From Protula sp. h YS-2021 (lineage: Eukaryota; Annelida; Polychaeta; Sabellida; Serpulidae): a DNA stretch of 64,000 nt. The stretch lies in NCBI GenBank assembly GCA_949752745.1, contig OX457025.1, forward strand, positions 48,349,601 to 48,413,600, in the 5' to 3' direction. How positions within the stretch are numbered: the first letter of the stretch is position 1; each line of letters opens with the position of its first letter. Shown piece by piece: positions 1-11,147 of this stretch. A program made the position numbers and the translations under genes. The notes beneath the pieces were generated by a model. It searched no databases. It was not told the origin of the DNA and saw only the letters and a program-made list of their open reading frames with translations.

Positions 1-2110
1 ATGTTTGCTTTTGAATTTTATATGTAACATATAGAACAAAGTCTTTTTCCGATTTACAAACTATACATTAAACTAGATTGTGCATAGACAATGCTCGAGC
101 TCACGACTTTCAAGACAGTAATGCTATGCACCTGGCGTTAGTTAAGATTTTAATACAATAATGGTTTATCGCCAATATATCTGCCAATTTTTGTCAAATC
201 GCAAAAAACTAAACAATAGCCACGAAGGTAATAAGTAATAATGTCCGTAGTCTGGAAATCAAGTTTAGAGATCAAATAGGTTTCTTTTTATATCAGTAAA
301 TATTTCTTGACCTCCCTGTTCATTTATTATGTCAAAACAAGATGTAGCTTGATAATCAAAAAATAAATAACAGCCAGAAAGGTAGTAATGTCAGCTACTT
401 TTACTTCAGATTTTAAGGCTATTTTTCTTGCGTCTGTTTAGATTTTACGAAAAGAATTTAGGCTTTTTATTCTATTTCTTGTGCCGAATCATGAAAAACA
501 GCAGCAGTCAGATGACCGCAATCTTTTACTAAAATTTCGCAAGAGCAAGGCTATATCTCTGGCGTTATTTAGATTTTACTTGATAAATTGTTCCTTTTTT
601 CCCCAATTCCCCCGATTTTTTCGAAGTGCCAAAAAAAAAAAAAAAAAAAAAAAAAAACTAGAAATGTGTCCGTTGGAAAACGAAGACGCATGCTCCGATC
701 AAACTGCCATATGGCTTGGCGAATAGCGACTTCAACAGAGCAATTATCTGAACATATTTTTCAAGTACAAATATGATCAGATCATGCCAGATGTGATTGA
801 TATCCAATCAGTCAAAGATATGGTATTCACAATAGAATGCCGGACAGATGGACAAATTTTCTGTCATTTTTTGGCCAACCAAAGAAAAGTAATAGCCATC
901 TGAGTAGTAATGCCCGCTGCCATTCTCTAAATTTTCAAGACAGTGAGGCTATTTTCTTTACTGAAAAATATTTTTTCCACCAATATTTCCTCAAATCACG
1001 AAAAATAGGCAAGTAGTTACGAATGGTCCGCTTTCCCATTTCAAAATTTTAACATTTTAAGATTATATAACCAGTGGTACACAAGATTTTAGTGAGAAAT
1101 GTTATTTGCCAGTTTTTCGCAAATATTTCCGCTAATATTTTGGAAATATGAAAAACGGTAATAGAAAGGCAAGCAACAATGATGGCTATCTTTGTAAACA
1201 TTGCAGGGCCATTTGTAAGGCCATCTCATATGGAATGCCATTTTAACGCTAATGCTAATTTATGCCACCAAAGCATAACTAAATATATCAATAGATCAAT
1301 GTGGATCTCATTAGTTTATATTTTGCTCTTAATAACTTCATTTCCGATGTCAAAATGATTTTTTACATAAAAAAATCAATTTTAAGGAATTAAAAAATCT
1401 TACGGGGAGCACACATTCATGTAAAACTTCGGAGATGAAAAATAATTACTGATATCAATAATAGCAATTTTTGAGCTCAAGAATTGCTTCTTTTTGTGCA
1501 GCAAAAATTAAAGGAGAGATTCATTATCCAGAAGCCAGTCGTTATTTCATTCACATGTTTGCTTCTGAATTTTATACGCAAAATAAATTGATAATTTGAA
1601 ATCAAAAATTAATTTTTGAGATCAAGAATTATTTTCTGATTTCAAAATATACATCAAACAAGATTTTCAATGGCCAATGCCCCAGCTCACGAATGCTAAT
1701 AAGATTTATTGACATACAAGTATAACTTGTAAGGACAATTTTAATACAGCAAGGCTATGTACCTGGCATCAGTCAAGATTTAATACAAAACTGGTTTTTC
1801 GTCAATATATCCGCCATTTTCGGCGAATCGCCAAAAAAGTAACAGCCACGCAGGTATTAATGTTCATTGACCTTAAACAAATTGACAATACAATAAGACC
1901 ATATCCTTGTGTCAGTTAAGATCTGAAGAGGTTTTTCGGCAATATTTCCATTACTTTTATGCAAACTACCAATAATAACAATAGCCAGATTTACACATGT
2001 TCAAAGTACTTTCAATCAACATTTCAATCAATATTTACTCATTTGACAAACAATAACCAGTTCTTCATTCATACTTTGTGCCTTCGATGAACATTTTAAG
2101 ACTTTTCAAT
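1..2110. repeat. Degenerate AT-rich dispersed/tandem repeat region
   Basis: No gene seen. The stretch is built from diverged copies of a unit of roughly 150-200 bp. Its recurring phrases are 'gtcagttaagattttaata', 'cgccaatatttccgcc', 'gcgaatcgccaaaaaagtaa' and 'cagccaggtagtaatg'. A larger unit beginning near 'gtttgcttctgaatttta' occurs at about 1, 1558, 4250 and 25428, so the family is both tandem and dispersed. No terminal repeats or transposase frame were found, so the class is unknown. Confidence 0.6.
631..657. repeat. Poly-A tract (about 27 A)
   Basis: Uninterrupted A run inside the degenerate AT-rich repeat. It could be the tail of an old retroposed insert, but no SINE or LINE body is recognisable upstream. 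Confidence 0.85.
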
Positions 2111-2114
2111 AAAT

Positions 2115-2800
2115 TCAGAGGAACAGAAACATTAAGAACAGGACAATCGTAGACTGCACATCCCCGTCGCGCCGTATGGTCACAATGGTATACCCCCGTT
2201 CAGTAATTGCAGAGATATGGTGTGGCCAAGGTATCTTGAGAAAACTACTTTGCAGAGATATGGTGTGGCCAAGGTATCTTGAGAAAACGCCTTTGGCCAC
2301 ACCATAAGTCCAAACATTTCAAAAGTCCATAACTGCGACATTTTTTGATGAAATAAAAAATTAACGTGACGTTGCAAAACTACATTGAATATTCTTCCAT
2401 CCCCCAAGATATGGCCTGGACAAAAGTGATAACCGACAGACGGACGGACGGACGGACAGACGGACGGATGGACGTGAGGCCTTTCTGTATCCCCCGCCTC
2501 CACCAGGATAAGATCAATGATAACAATAATAATAAAAATAATAATACATATAATAACAATAACAATAAGTAAAATAATAAGTAGGTCGGTGAAACTCCGC
2601 TAGGATGATATCAACGATAACAATAATAAGAAAAATAATAATAAATATAATCATAACAATAAGTAAAATAATAAGTAGGGGGTTGAAACTTCGCTAGGAT
2701 GATATCAATGATAACAATAATAAGAAAAATAGTAATAATAAATATAATAACAAACAATAAATAAAATATTAAGTAGGTCGGTGAAACTGTCTCCCGCCGG
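2115..2800 (+). repeat. Dispersed repeat with ACGG/ACAG microsatellite and short tandem parts
   Basis: The left part ('acaatcgtagactgcacatc', 'gccgtatggtcacaa') is also found near 24575. A 43-bp direct duplication lies at about 2210-2290. A stretch beginning 'agtccataactgcgacattt' precedes an ACGG/ACAG tract (about 2433-2474) and a short GC-rich 'tatcccccgcctccaccagga' segment. It is followed by about three tandem copies of a roughly 90-bp unit rich in 'aataataa' (about 2505-2790). The architecture matches the other tetranucleotide elements in this window. Confidence 0.55.
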
Positions 2801-2929
2801 CGTTCAATCCCAGTGTTTGATTTCGGTGCGTTGAACTACAACCCCTAAGCAATTCGTATCATATTCAGGAATATACCATACCAAACAGACTGAAACACTG
2901 ACTTGTAGTAAGTGGAAGTATTGATAATA

Positions 2930-3735
2930 TTTTGCCAATCGATCAAAAAATGTAGGCATGAGTGTGCTAAACTCACTCAAATGCTCAGGGACTACGCAAA
3001 TTTTTAACGTCCAGTTCGGTCAATGTCCTTGGGCCGACCTAGCTCATTTACAATACTAATCTTGTTAGCAATTAGACTACCTATATGTAATGAATTTCGA
3101 CAATCTATCAAGAAATGTTGGCTTGAAAGTGTTAAAACTTGCTCGTTGGCTTGAGAGTGTTAAACTCACTAAAGTGCTCAAAGACTGGTCTGGGCCAATG
3201 TCTTCGGGTGGACGTAGCTCATTTACAATACCAACTCTTGCTAGGACCCACACTACCTATATGTAAAATATTTCGCCAACCGATCAAGAAATGTAGGCTT
3301 GAATGTGTTGATAAAAAGTGTCGACGGACGGATGGACAGACAGACGGATGGACAGACGGACGGGCGGATGGCCAGACAGACAGACGGATGGCCAGACAGA
3401 CAGACGGGTGGACAGACAGACGGGTGGACAGACAGACAGACGGACGGACAGACAGACAGACAGAAATACGAACGGCTGGGCAGACAGACGGACGGATGGG
3501 CAGACGGACGGCTGGACAGACAGACAGACGGACGGATAGATAGACAGACGGACGGATGGCCAGACATACAGACGGGTGGACAGACAGACAGACAGAGGGG
3601 TGGACAGACAGACAGAGGGGTGGACGGACAGACAGACGGGTGGACAGACAGACGGGTGGACAGACGGACGGATGGACAGACAGACAGACCGACCCGAAAG
3701 CTAGCACCCAAAGCCGCGGGAGGCGGGGAACTAAT
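2930..3735 (+). mobile_element. HINE/Helentron-like non-autonomous element with long ACGG/ACAG array
   Basis: Two to three diverged direct repeats ('aagaaatgtaggcttgaatg', 'actacctatatgtaa') lead into a tetranucleotide array of about 370 bp (3322-3693). This ends in a GC-rich segment, 'aaagccgcgggaggcgggg', followed by ACTAA. Core direct repeats, then a microsatellite, then a terminal GC hairpin is the layout described for Helentron-associated elements and for Pearl-type repeats of bivalves. The class assignment is inferred from layout only. Long frames here (SVCLSVRPSV, TDRQTDGQ types) are translations of the tetranucleotide. Confidence 0.5.
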
Positions 3736-3739
3736 CATG

Positions 3740-3845
3740 ATAATGACAACAATTGTAATATTGATGTTGATAATAATAATAATAATAACAATAATAACAT
3801 CAATCATACTAATAACAATAATAATAATACTAACAACAATAATAG
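3740..3845. repeat. AAT/AAC microsatellite
   Basis: Imperfect run of 'aataataacaataat' trinucleotides directly after the tetranucleotide element. The 2.5-2.8 kb repeat has a similar tail, which suggests the two belong to related composite insertions. Confidence 0.7.
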
Positions 3846-3869
3846 CCAGTTGTACACTTATATTCCCTG

Positions 3870-4947
3870 CCTTCAATCAAAATGTGAAGGCTTCTGATAT
3901 ACGTCAACTTAATAGCCACCACATGCACATTCGTATGGAATACCATTTTAACACTTAATGCTAATTTATTATATCAAAATATAATTACAGATATCAATAG
4001 ATCGCTGTGCATTGAATTAAAAAAAATCAATTTTACAAACTTAAAGAACCTTAAGGGAGGTATACTTTTATATTATAAAACTTCACGAATCGTTAACTAA
4101 ATTTTGGATATGAAAAACAATTACTGACACCAACAATAATAGCACAATTTTGGAGGTCAAGCATTGCTGTTTTGTGCAGCAAAAAAATTAAAAAAAAAGA
4201 TTCTATATACAAAAGCCAGTAATTATTTCACTCCAGAGACGTTTGCTTCTGAATTTTGTATATACAAAATAAAGCGAAGTTTTAATGTCAAAAATTAATT
4301 TGAGATTACGAAATCATTTTCCGATTTCGAAATATACATTAAACAAGATTTTCCATGGACAATGCACCAGCTCACGAATGCTGACAAGATTTATGACATG
4401 CAAGTATAACTTGTAAGGACATTTATTTTAAGACAGTAAGGCTATGTACCTGGCTTCATTCAAGATTTTAATACAAAACTGGTTTACCGCCAATATATCC
4501 ACCGTTTTTGGCGAATGGCCAAAAAAGTAACAGCCACGCAGGTATTAATGTCCATTGATCTTAAGCAAAATGATAAGACAATAAAACCATATCCCTGTGT
4601 CAGTTAAGATCTTGAGTGGTTTTTTGTCATTATTTCCATTACTTTTTAGCACACTGCCAAAAATAATAATACCCAGGTGGACACTTGTTCAAAGCACTTT
4701 CAAACAACATTTCATTCAATATTTACTCATTTGACAAACAATAGCCAGTTGTACATTCGTACTCCGTGCCTTCGATCAAAATTTTAAGACTTTTCAACAT
4801 ATTCCCAGGAGGAAACAGTCGAGAAAAATAGGATTTTAGTCAACATACATTTCTAATTTTGGGCGATTCGCCAAATAGTGACAGAATAGCCTACCCTTTT
4901 AATGAGAGTAAGGCTTTTTCTAGCGTAAATTTAAAATATTTTTAGTA

Positions 4948-4978
<31 letters not shown>

Positions 4979-6560
4979 TTAATATATTTTATATATTTAA
5001 AATTTTTTTACTCTTACCCCTTATACCCCTCCCCTCACGTATACACACATTCAACCCAAATTTATGACGCTCTCACAAAGATCCCAGGAAAAGATATGTT
5101 TTAAGAACGTTTGGTTTAAGGTAATATTTCTACCAGTTTTAGGAGATCGTCAAACAAAAGTAAAAGCCAGGCAGGTAGTCAGCTCTGCTATCTTTATCCA
5201 AAATTTCATGGCAAAGACTTTCTTTGGCGTCAGTTAAGATTTTACTAAAAATTTCTTACGCCATTTTCTGTCGAATCAAAAATTGATATATATAGCCTGG
5301 TAGATATCAATGCTCGCTACCTGTATTCACAATTTCAGCACAGGTAGGCGATATACCAGGCGTCATTTAGGATTTCAGTAGGAAAATGGTATTTCGCCAA
5401 TATTTCCAATAATTTGGAGAACCGCCAACCACCTGGTAAATTACTAGTCTCCGCTTCCATTCTTTATAATTTCCTCACAGTAAGATTCTTTCCCTAGCGT
5501 TTAATAAATCGGTTTTTGACCAATATTTATCATTTCTGTTATTTTTCCCAAATCACGAAAAACTTGTAACAATTTAATTACCAATGAAAGCGATCTTAAC
5601 CAAAATTTCATTTTTCTTGCATCGGTTAAGATTTGACTAAAACTATTTTACGGTCAAGTTTTAGCGAATAAAAAAATAAGTAACAGCCAAGAAGCCTGCT
5701 TGCTTGAAATTGCAAGAGAGTAAGACGTCAGCCAAGATTTTATCTTAGTTAAGATCACCAAAAAAGCAGTGACAGCCAGATATATGCCAGTGACCGCTAT
5801 CTTTAAAATATGAAGAAGGCAAGGCTATTTCTCTATCGTTATTTAGGATTTTACAGATTTTTTTCGCAAATAATTCCGCCAATTTTTTTGGGCAATCGCC
5901 AAAAAAGAAATAAGACTTGAAATTTCAAGTAAGATTTTCGCCACGTGAACACTTATTCACCTTGCCTTCTACAAAAGATTAGTGCGTTTCTATGAAAACC
6001 CTAGGAGACATGTTTTAAATAAAATTAGTTTTTGGCTAATATTTCCACCAATTTTCCGCGAATTGCCATGAAAGCAATAGCCGGTGATATTACAATATTA
6101 CTGTGTGCTATTGTCACAAGGAAATAAGATGGTTTTCCTGCAGTTTTTTTTTTCGTCAAACTTTTCCCGAGCTTTTTGGCCCATCACCAAAAAAAAAAAA
6201 AAGTAATAGCCGGGTAGCAAATGATGCCTGCTACCGTTACCTTAAAATTTCAAGGCAGTAATACTGTAATCCTGGATTCCGTTAATATTTTATTGAATCC
6301 TTTTTAACTTTTAGCCAAATTTTCGATATAAACTGAACTCAAAACAGATTCTACTGTCAAACATTTAATTTTCGCTATCAAGAATTAACCTTTTCATCTC
6401 TAAAAATCAATGTTAGAGATCATTAAATCATTTTAACTTTTATCATTTTGTTACATCTCGAAATATTTCTTTATATAAAGAATTGTTTTGAGATTAAGAA
6501 TACATTTAGATTTATCAAAAATAACTACAGTTAGCAAAACTAATTCTTGCTATCAAACAT
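3870..6560. repeat. Second block of degenerate AT-rich repeat
   Basis: Homologous to 1-2110. Compare about 4240-4700 with 1550-1990: both have 'gtttgcttctgaatttt', 'accagctcacgaatgctga' and 'acagccacgcaggtattaat'. The 5150-6330 part repeats the 'gccaatatttccaccaattt' unit several times. Contains a TA microsatellite at about 4945-4985. No gene seen. Confidence 0.6.
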
Positions 6561-7140
6561 CTAAGTTTAGAGATCAAAAAATAATTCAGGATAACACTTG
6601 CCCAATAAATGTGAAAACAGCATTCCATACACACGCACATACTTTTAACGACTGCTATGCTCCCGCTTCTGTACGAAGCTACGACTAAAACAAGCTTCGA
6701 ACTGATGGCCAAACACGCAAAAATACAAACTTCAAACGTGATGTGCTGCTTAAAATACGCTGGAACCATTTTCCACACAATTAATTCCCTTAAACAACGA
6801 AAAGAGGACTTTGTAATAAATTATGTTACCAGTGTTATGTCGTTACACGCGATGTCGCTACATCACGGTTATTCTGTACCCAAACGAGGCTTGCTAATTT
6901 ATACCTAATTTGGAATAAATTTGTACCTAATTCACACTCGTTTTGTTGCTTATTAAAAGTACAAATTACGTGTAGCTTGAAAAAAAAAGAAAAGAACAAC
7001 CACGGATACCTTTTGCTGTGGATGTTGACTTTAAATTGAGTACACATTGGACACAAAAATTGCGTTCAAGAATGAAATGGGTACAAATTGATCTTGCAAT
7101 TAAATCTAAATCTGAGCTCCAAACCAAGGTTTCACCCCTA
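6561..7140. other. Unique AT-rich spacer, no supported gene
   Basis: Short open frames of 66-87 codons occur on both strands and overlap each other. None has a recognisable domain, and no exon with convincing splice sites was found. Confidence 0.4.
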
Positions 7141-7164
7141 ATTTGCGTTCTGTCGAGGAGCGTA

Positions 7165-7402
7165 TGTAATATAATATAATATAATATAATATATAAATAT
7201 ATAATATATGTATATAATATAATATATATATAATATATATATATAATATAATATATATATAATATATATATAATATATAATATATATATAATATATAATA
7301 TATATATAATATATAATATATATATAATTTATAATATATATATAATATATTATATATATATATATATATTATATATAATATATAATATATATATTATATA
7401 TA

Positions 7403-7432
<30 letters not shown>
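7165..7432. repeat. Large AT-only minisatellite (TATATAATA type)
   Basis: About 270 bp of nothing but A and T, in register-shifting units such as 'ataatatatatataat'. Highly self-complementary. Confidence 0.9.
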
Positions 7433-7433
<1 letters not shown>

Positions 7434-7721
7434 TTATGATTTCAAGTCGTCCTGTGAGCACAGAAATAAACACGCAGGTGGGATTTTTATAAATTTCTCG
7501 TACCGCCAATGTTTAATTAATGTACCGCCAATGTTTAATTAATATATTTACAATTACTTAACATCAATACTCTTACGTAACATCAATAATTGATAGATGT
7601 ACAACAATAAAGAAGAATTACATCACACATATTTATGAGAAAGAAAACATAATTCACAGATCCAAAATTTGTCTGGGGGTAAACAAATTGAAATCCCCAC
7701 AGAAAGAACCCCACAGACAAA

Positions 7722-7781
7722 CTATATATACATATATACCTATATATATACATATACATACATATATACATGCATTTTTAC

Positions 7782-7840
<59 letters not shown>

Positions 7841-7861
7841 GCATATTTACATTATATATAC

Positions 7862-7910
<49 letters not shown>
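7722..7910. repeat. TA microsatellite with embedded TACATGCAT units
   Basis: Long (TA)n interrupted twice by 'tacatgca.tttacatta' blocks near 7767 and 7838. It ends sharply at 'cccgggggca'. The tyrosine/isoleucine-rich frames across it are repeat translations. Confidence 0.9.
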
Positions 7911-7912
<2 letters not shown>

Positions 7913-9405
7913 GGGGGCATTTAGTATGTTACGTATCCCATGCGGAGTGGCGAGGGGAATTTTCCATTCGTCCTCTTGCCACGCGAGTGACTGCGGTATG
8001 TATACACAGATATACACAGACATGTGAAATATATAACATCTCCAAGCTGAACCTCGCTTGCTTTATTTTGCTTGAAGTTTTGCACTGATCTTTCTGTATG
8101 TTATCCTCACACCCCCTAAACTTGGACCTTTCCGCCTTTTCCACCCAGTTTAAGATCGCTAAAAACAGCATTTAAGATTTTTACTGCTAACAAATTGAGT
8201 TCATCTGCCTTATTTATAGTGAATGTCAAGTCGAGGCAACTGTCAATGGACATCCTTTTTTATAAAGTTTTAGCACGCTAACTTATCAAAATCTTGATTT
8301 CGAAAAGGCGACAATGAGATTCTGATACGCGAGAAAATTTAACCTTATTAATAAGTGTAAATTGGGTACAAATTAAAGCTATAAACATTTGGAAATTGTG
8401 AATAAAATGCGACTATAAATTAGGTGCAAATTCCATGACTAATTACATTTGGAGATTTTCAATCCCCTAGTTTATTGCTTTCGTGCGACTCGGGTAAAGT
8501 GTTTCCGGATGTTTCCTTTTTTCACCAAAACCCCGTCACGCGAACTCCTCTGTTGACCATTATCTCGAAAAAGGGTAGATATAAATCTATTTTGACCTTA
8601 TTTGGACCCTTTCAGCCTAAAAAGCGTTGTGGAAGAGGTACCTCGGTGATCTTGACCATTTCGGTCATGGTCAATGTCAAAATCCAGAAGTTCCAAAAAC
8701 TTTTAAGAGGTAGTGCGTTGGGCCTAAAGGAGAAGATAAGGGAAGAGGTTTCTTGGTGACCTTCGCCTCCTCGTTCATGATCAATTCAAGAGTTTATAAT
8801 CCTATTTTTTGTAGCCCCTTAGTGTAGTTTTCGCTACTCGGTAGCGAAAACGGTCTAGTTCGTAACTATAAATTAGTCACAAATTACAGGTATGAATTAG
8901 GCTTTCTTTTCGTTTGAGTATATACACTTGAAATGTAATTGGATGTAGTTTGCCTCTTCAGTATCAACATTTTTGTTGATAGGTTTAACAGAAACATACA
9001 ACCCTTATATTTGTTTTCGTAAATATTTGCCAAATGAATGGAGTTATAAAGAGGGGGGCGGTTAAGTGTGTGCCAAACTCTGGGAATCTTTTCCCATTCC
9101 GACATTAGGTGAGGGAGATTTTCAGCAGCGTTTTTTTTTCGGCGTGTGGGAGAGCTTAAATGCTGAGCTTAACCTAACAATGAATTGATAAGGGTCTCTT
9201 CTACCATTTCCAAAGCAGTTTTCTCGGTGTACTGAACGAGTCCATTATAGCACCACAAAAGACTTTTACAAATGACTTTTGTGTGTTCTGCATTTTTTTT
9301 TCTTTTTTTTTCTGCGATTTTTCAAGGGAAAGAACTGCACAAGCTCAAAATCAAGGAAATCTCGCTTGTGTTCTTTCCTACCACCCTTCACTCACACTAA
9401 TTTAG
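7911..9405. other. Mostly unique intergenic sequence; candidate 3' flank of the minus-strand unit
   Basis: No supported gene. A short inverted repeat sits at about 8827-8851 (arms 'gttttcgct' and 'agcgaaaac'), and a similar 'gcgaaaacggtgtagtt' motif recurs near 51970. An AATAAA on the minus strand (near 8471-8476) could serve the array's transcript as a polyadenylation signal, but nothing confirms it. Confidence 0.3.
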
Positions 9406-9406
9406 T

Positions 9407-9590
9407 TTATGTAACCAATTTTACAATAGTTCCAGGCTTGAAGTTCCTTGAAGTTCCTGTTTTTGATTTCTCAGTTGTCCAGTTCGTGAAAGTGACGTCA
9501 GGGCTGAAACACAAATGTGTTGTCTGCCGGGGACCGCTGTTGTGATGATGTACTCTTTTTGCGCCAGAGGGAGTCGAAATTTCTCTCGAG
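9407..9590 (-). other. Possible terminal exon of the minus-strand unit
   Basis: A good acceptor-like sequence, 'gtcgttgtttccag' on the minus strand, precedes about 180 nt that stay open in two frames. These end in TAA/TAG stops near 9407-9421 (one reads REISTPSGAKRV, the other REKFRLPLAQKEY). No domain is recognised. It lies just downstream of the lowest-coordinate micro-exon (9814-9871). Its role as last exon is inferred from position only. Confidence 0.25.
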
Positions 9591-9813
9591 TCTGCTTGGT
9601 CTGGAAACAACGACACAACACATACCTTGTCAAAACCCGAACGAAAGATAAAATAGCAAAGTGCTATAAAACGTATAGGATTTGGAATTTGCAATGAATA
9701 AATAAACAAGACAACTCTTTACATAGTGTAAAATGCGAGAAAGTGCCTCGCTGTATGTCGCGCTGTTACGAACTTTTAGCTTGCTAGTGGAAAGATCTGT
9801 AGAGCGTTCTCAC

Positions 9814-9871
9814 CCTTGAAATCAGGAGATGAAGTTTTCTTTCCCTTGCTTTCGCTGTATCTTGTAGAGGC
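9814..9871 (-). other. Micro-exon, GTGAGAACG-donor type
   Basis: 58 nt between acceptor 'tcgttcaacag' and donor 'gtgagaacg'. Its partner at 16290-16356 (67 nt) has the same acceptor and donor. The two bracket the main block of G-rich exons, which suggests a segmental duplication of the flanking exon. Confidence 0.5.
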
Positions 9872-10245
9872 CTGTTGAACGAATATAGAGTAGGAATATT
9901 CAGTTGACGTATTTATAAAGTAAATTACAGTAAAGGCAATATACAGAGCAATAGAAACTATAGTGTATCTGTTTTAATGTATTGCCTTCTATCTGCATGA
10001 TTTGAACTACCACATAAACATCCCGCAAGTTTCATTGACAGCGCATTTCTTTCTCTGCAAACCTGGCAGGAAGTATATATCAACATGTATTTTACACACG
10101 TTTAAAGTAGACGCATATACTTAATGCTTTCAAGCTGTTACATACTTGGTTGTATTTTCCCCTAATTTCACTAAAGTAACAAATATAAACATTAAATATT
10201 GCCGCTTTGAACCTTCGTATAGTCTTAAAGCTGAAGGAAACTTAC

Positions 10246-10466
10246 TCTGTGAAAGGCCAAGATTCACTCGTCCACTTGGCTGCTATTAAGGGTGGGTCCG
10301 CTGAGGTTTCAACCATCTGGACGCTGTCCTCAGCAAGGGGTTCAGTTGGGTGCTGTCCTAACGGGCGAGTCCGCTTAGCTTTCGTCCACTTGAATGCTGC
10401 TCTCACTGGCGGGTCCGCTTGGCTTCTGTCCTCATGGGTGGGTTCAGATGGCTGCATTTTACACAC
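10246..10466 (-). CDS. Candidate repeat exon, diverged DASQADPGHEDSSQV type
   Basis: Open for the full 221 nt on the minus strand, with EPTHEDRSQADPP and later AEDSVQMVETSADPP. These are degraded versions of the 15-residue repeat at 16.9-17.9 kb. Acceptor 'ttctttttctaag', donor 'cagagtaagtttcc'. Without splicing the frame ends immediately at TAA. The repeat is less regular than in its relatives, so this looks like an older copy. Coding status uncertain. Confidence 0.35.
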
Positions 10467-10650
10467 CTTAGAAAAAGAATGATTTTGTAGTTTAAGACCT
10501 CTGTGTTGAATAAACTTTTTCAGACAATTTTTCAGGCAATTCAGCTCAGTCGGTTTACAATATTCAGCCAATATATTTTCATAAAAATTCTTAATACCTT
10601 ACTGAAAATATGTATTTTCTCAAAAATGAGTTTCGAATGTAAAAGCTTAC

Positions 10651-10890
10651 TTCCTGTCGCTATCCGCATGCCTGGAAGGCCCGCCCACCACAGCCCGCGG
10701 CTATCCGCATGCCTGGAAGGCCCGCCCACCACAGCCCGCGGCTATCCGCATGCCTGGAAGGCCCGCCCACCACAGCCCGCGGCTATCCGCATGCCTGGAA
10801 GGCCCGCCCACCACAGCCCGCGGCTATCCGCATGCCTGGAAGGCCCGCCCACCACAGCTCGCGTCTCCACTGACGTCATCTTCCTTTCCC
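10651..10890 (-). other. G-rich class A micro-exon expanded by a 41-bp tandem repeat
   Basis: Same acceptor ('ctttaag' before 'gggaaagg') and donor (GTAAGC) as other class A exons, but 240 nt instead of 72-76. A 41-bp segment containing 'ctgtggtgggcgggc' is repeated about five times. Because 41 is not a multiple of three, each copy shifts the frame, yet several frames remain open. The expansion stays between the splice sites. The 5' part holds a perfect TGACGTCA palindrome. Confidence 0.6.
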
Positions 10891-11147
10891 CTTAAAGGTG
10901 GACAGGAAACAGGCTCATATATTTACATGTTTTAAAACAGAAGAATAATTTTCCAATTTAATTCTCCATTAAAACAGATGAATAATTATCTAATTTAATT
11001 ATTTTAAGCCAATATTCAAGTCTAAGACTGATTGAATATCTATTTCGTTGGTTACAACGTTCCACTACTGAAGTTATTTTCCGATCGCAATGTTTCACTC
11101 TAGTTTTCTTAAAGCAACGTTTGAAATCTAAATTCTAGTTTAATTAC

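Noticed and set aside
3139..3958. Long open frames on both strands (SVCLSVRPSVCL and TDGQTDRQTDG types)
   Set aside because: They are translations of the ACGG/ACAG tetranucleotide array, open because the 4-bp motif contains no stops.
6488..7056. Overlapping 66-87-codon frames on both strands
   Set aside because: Mutually overlapping, no domain, no splice context.
7722..7910. Promoter from TATA-like sequences
   Set aside because: They are part of a TA microsatellite.
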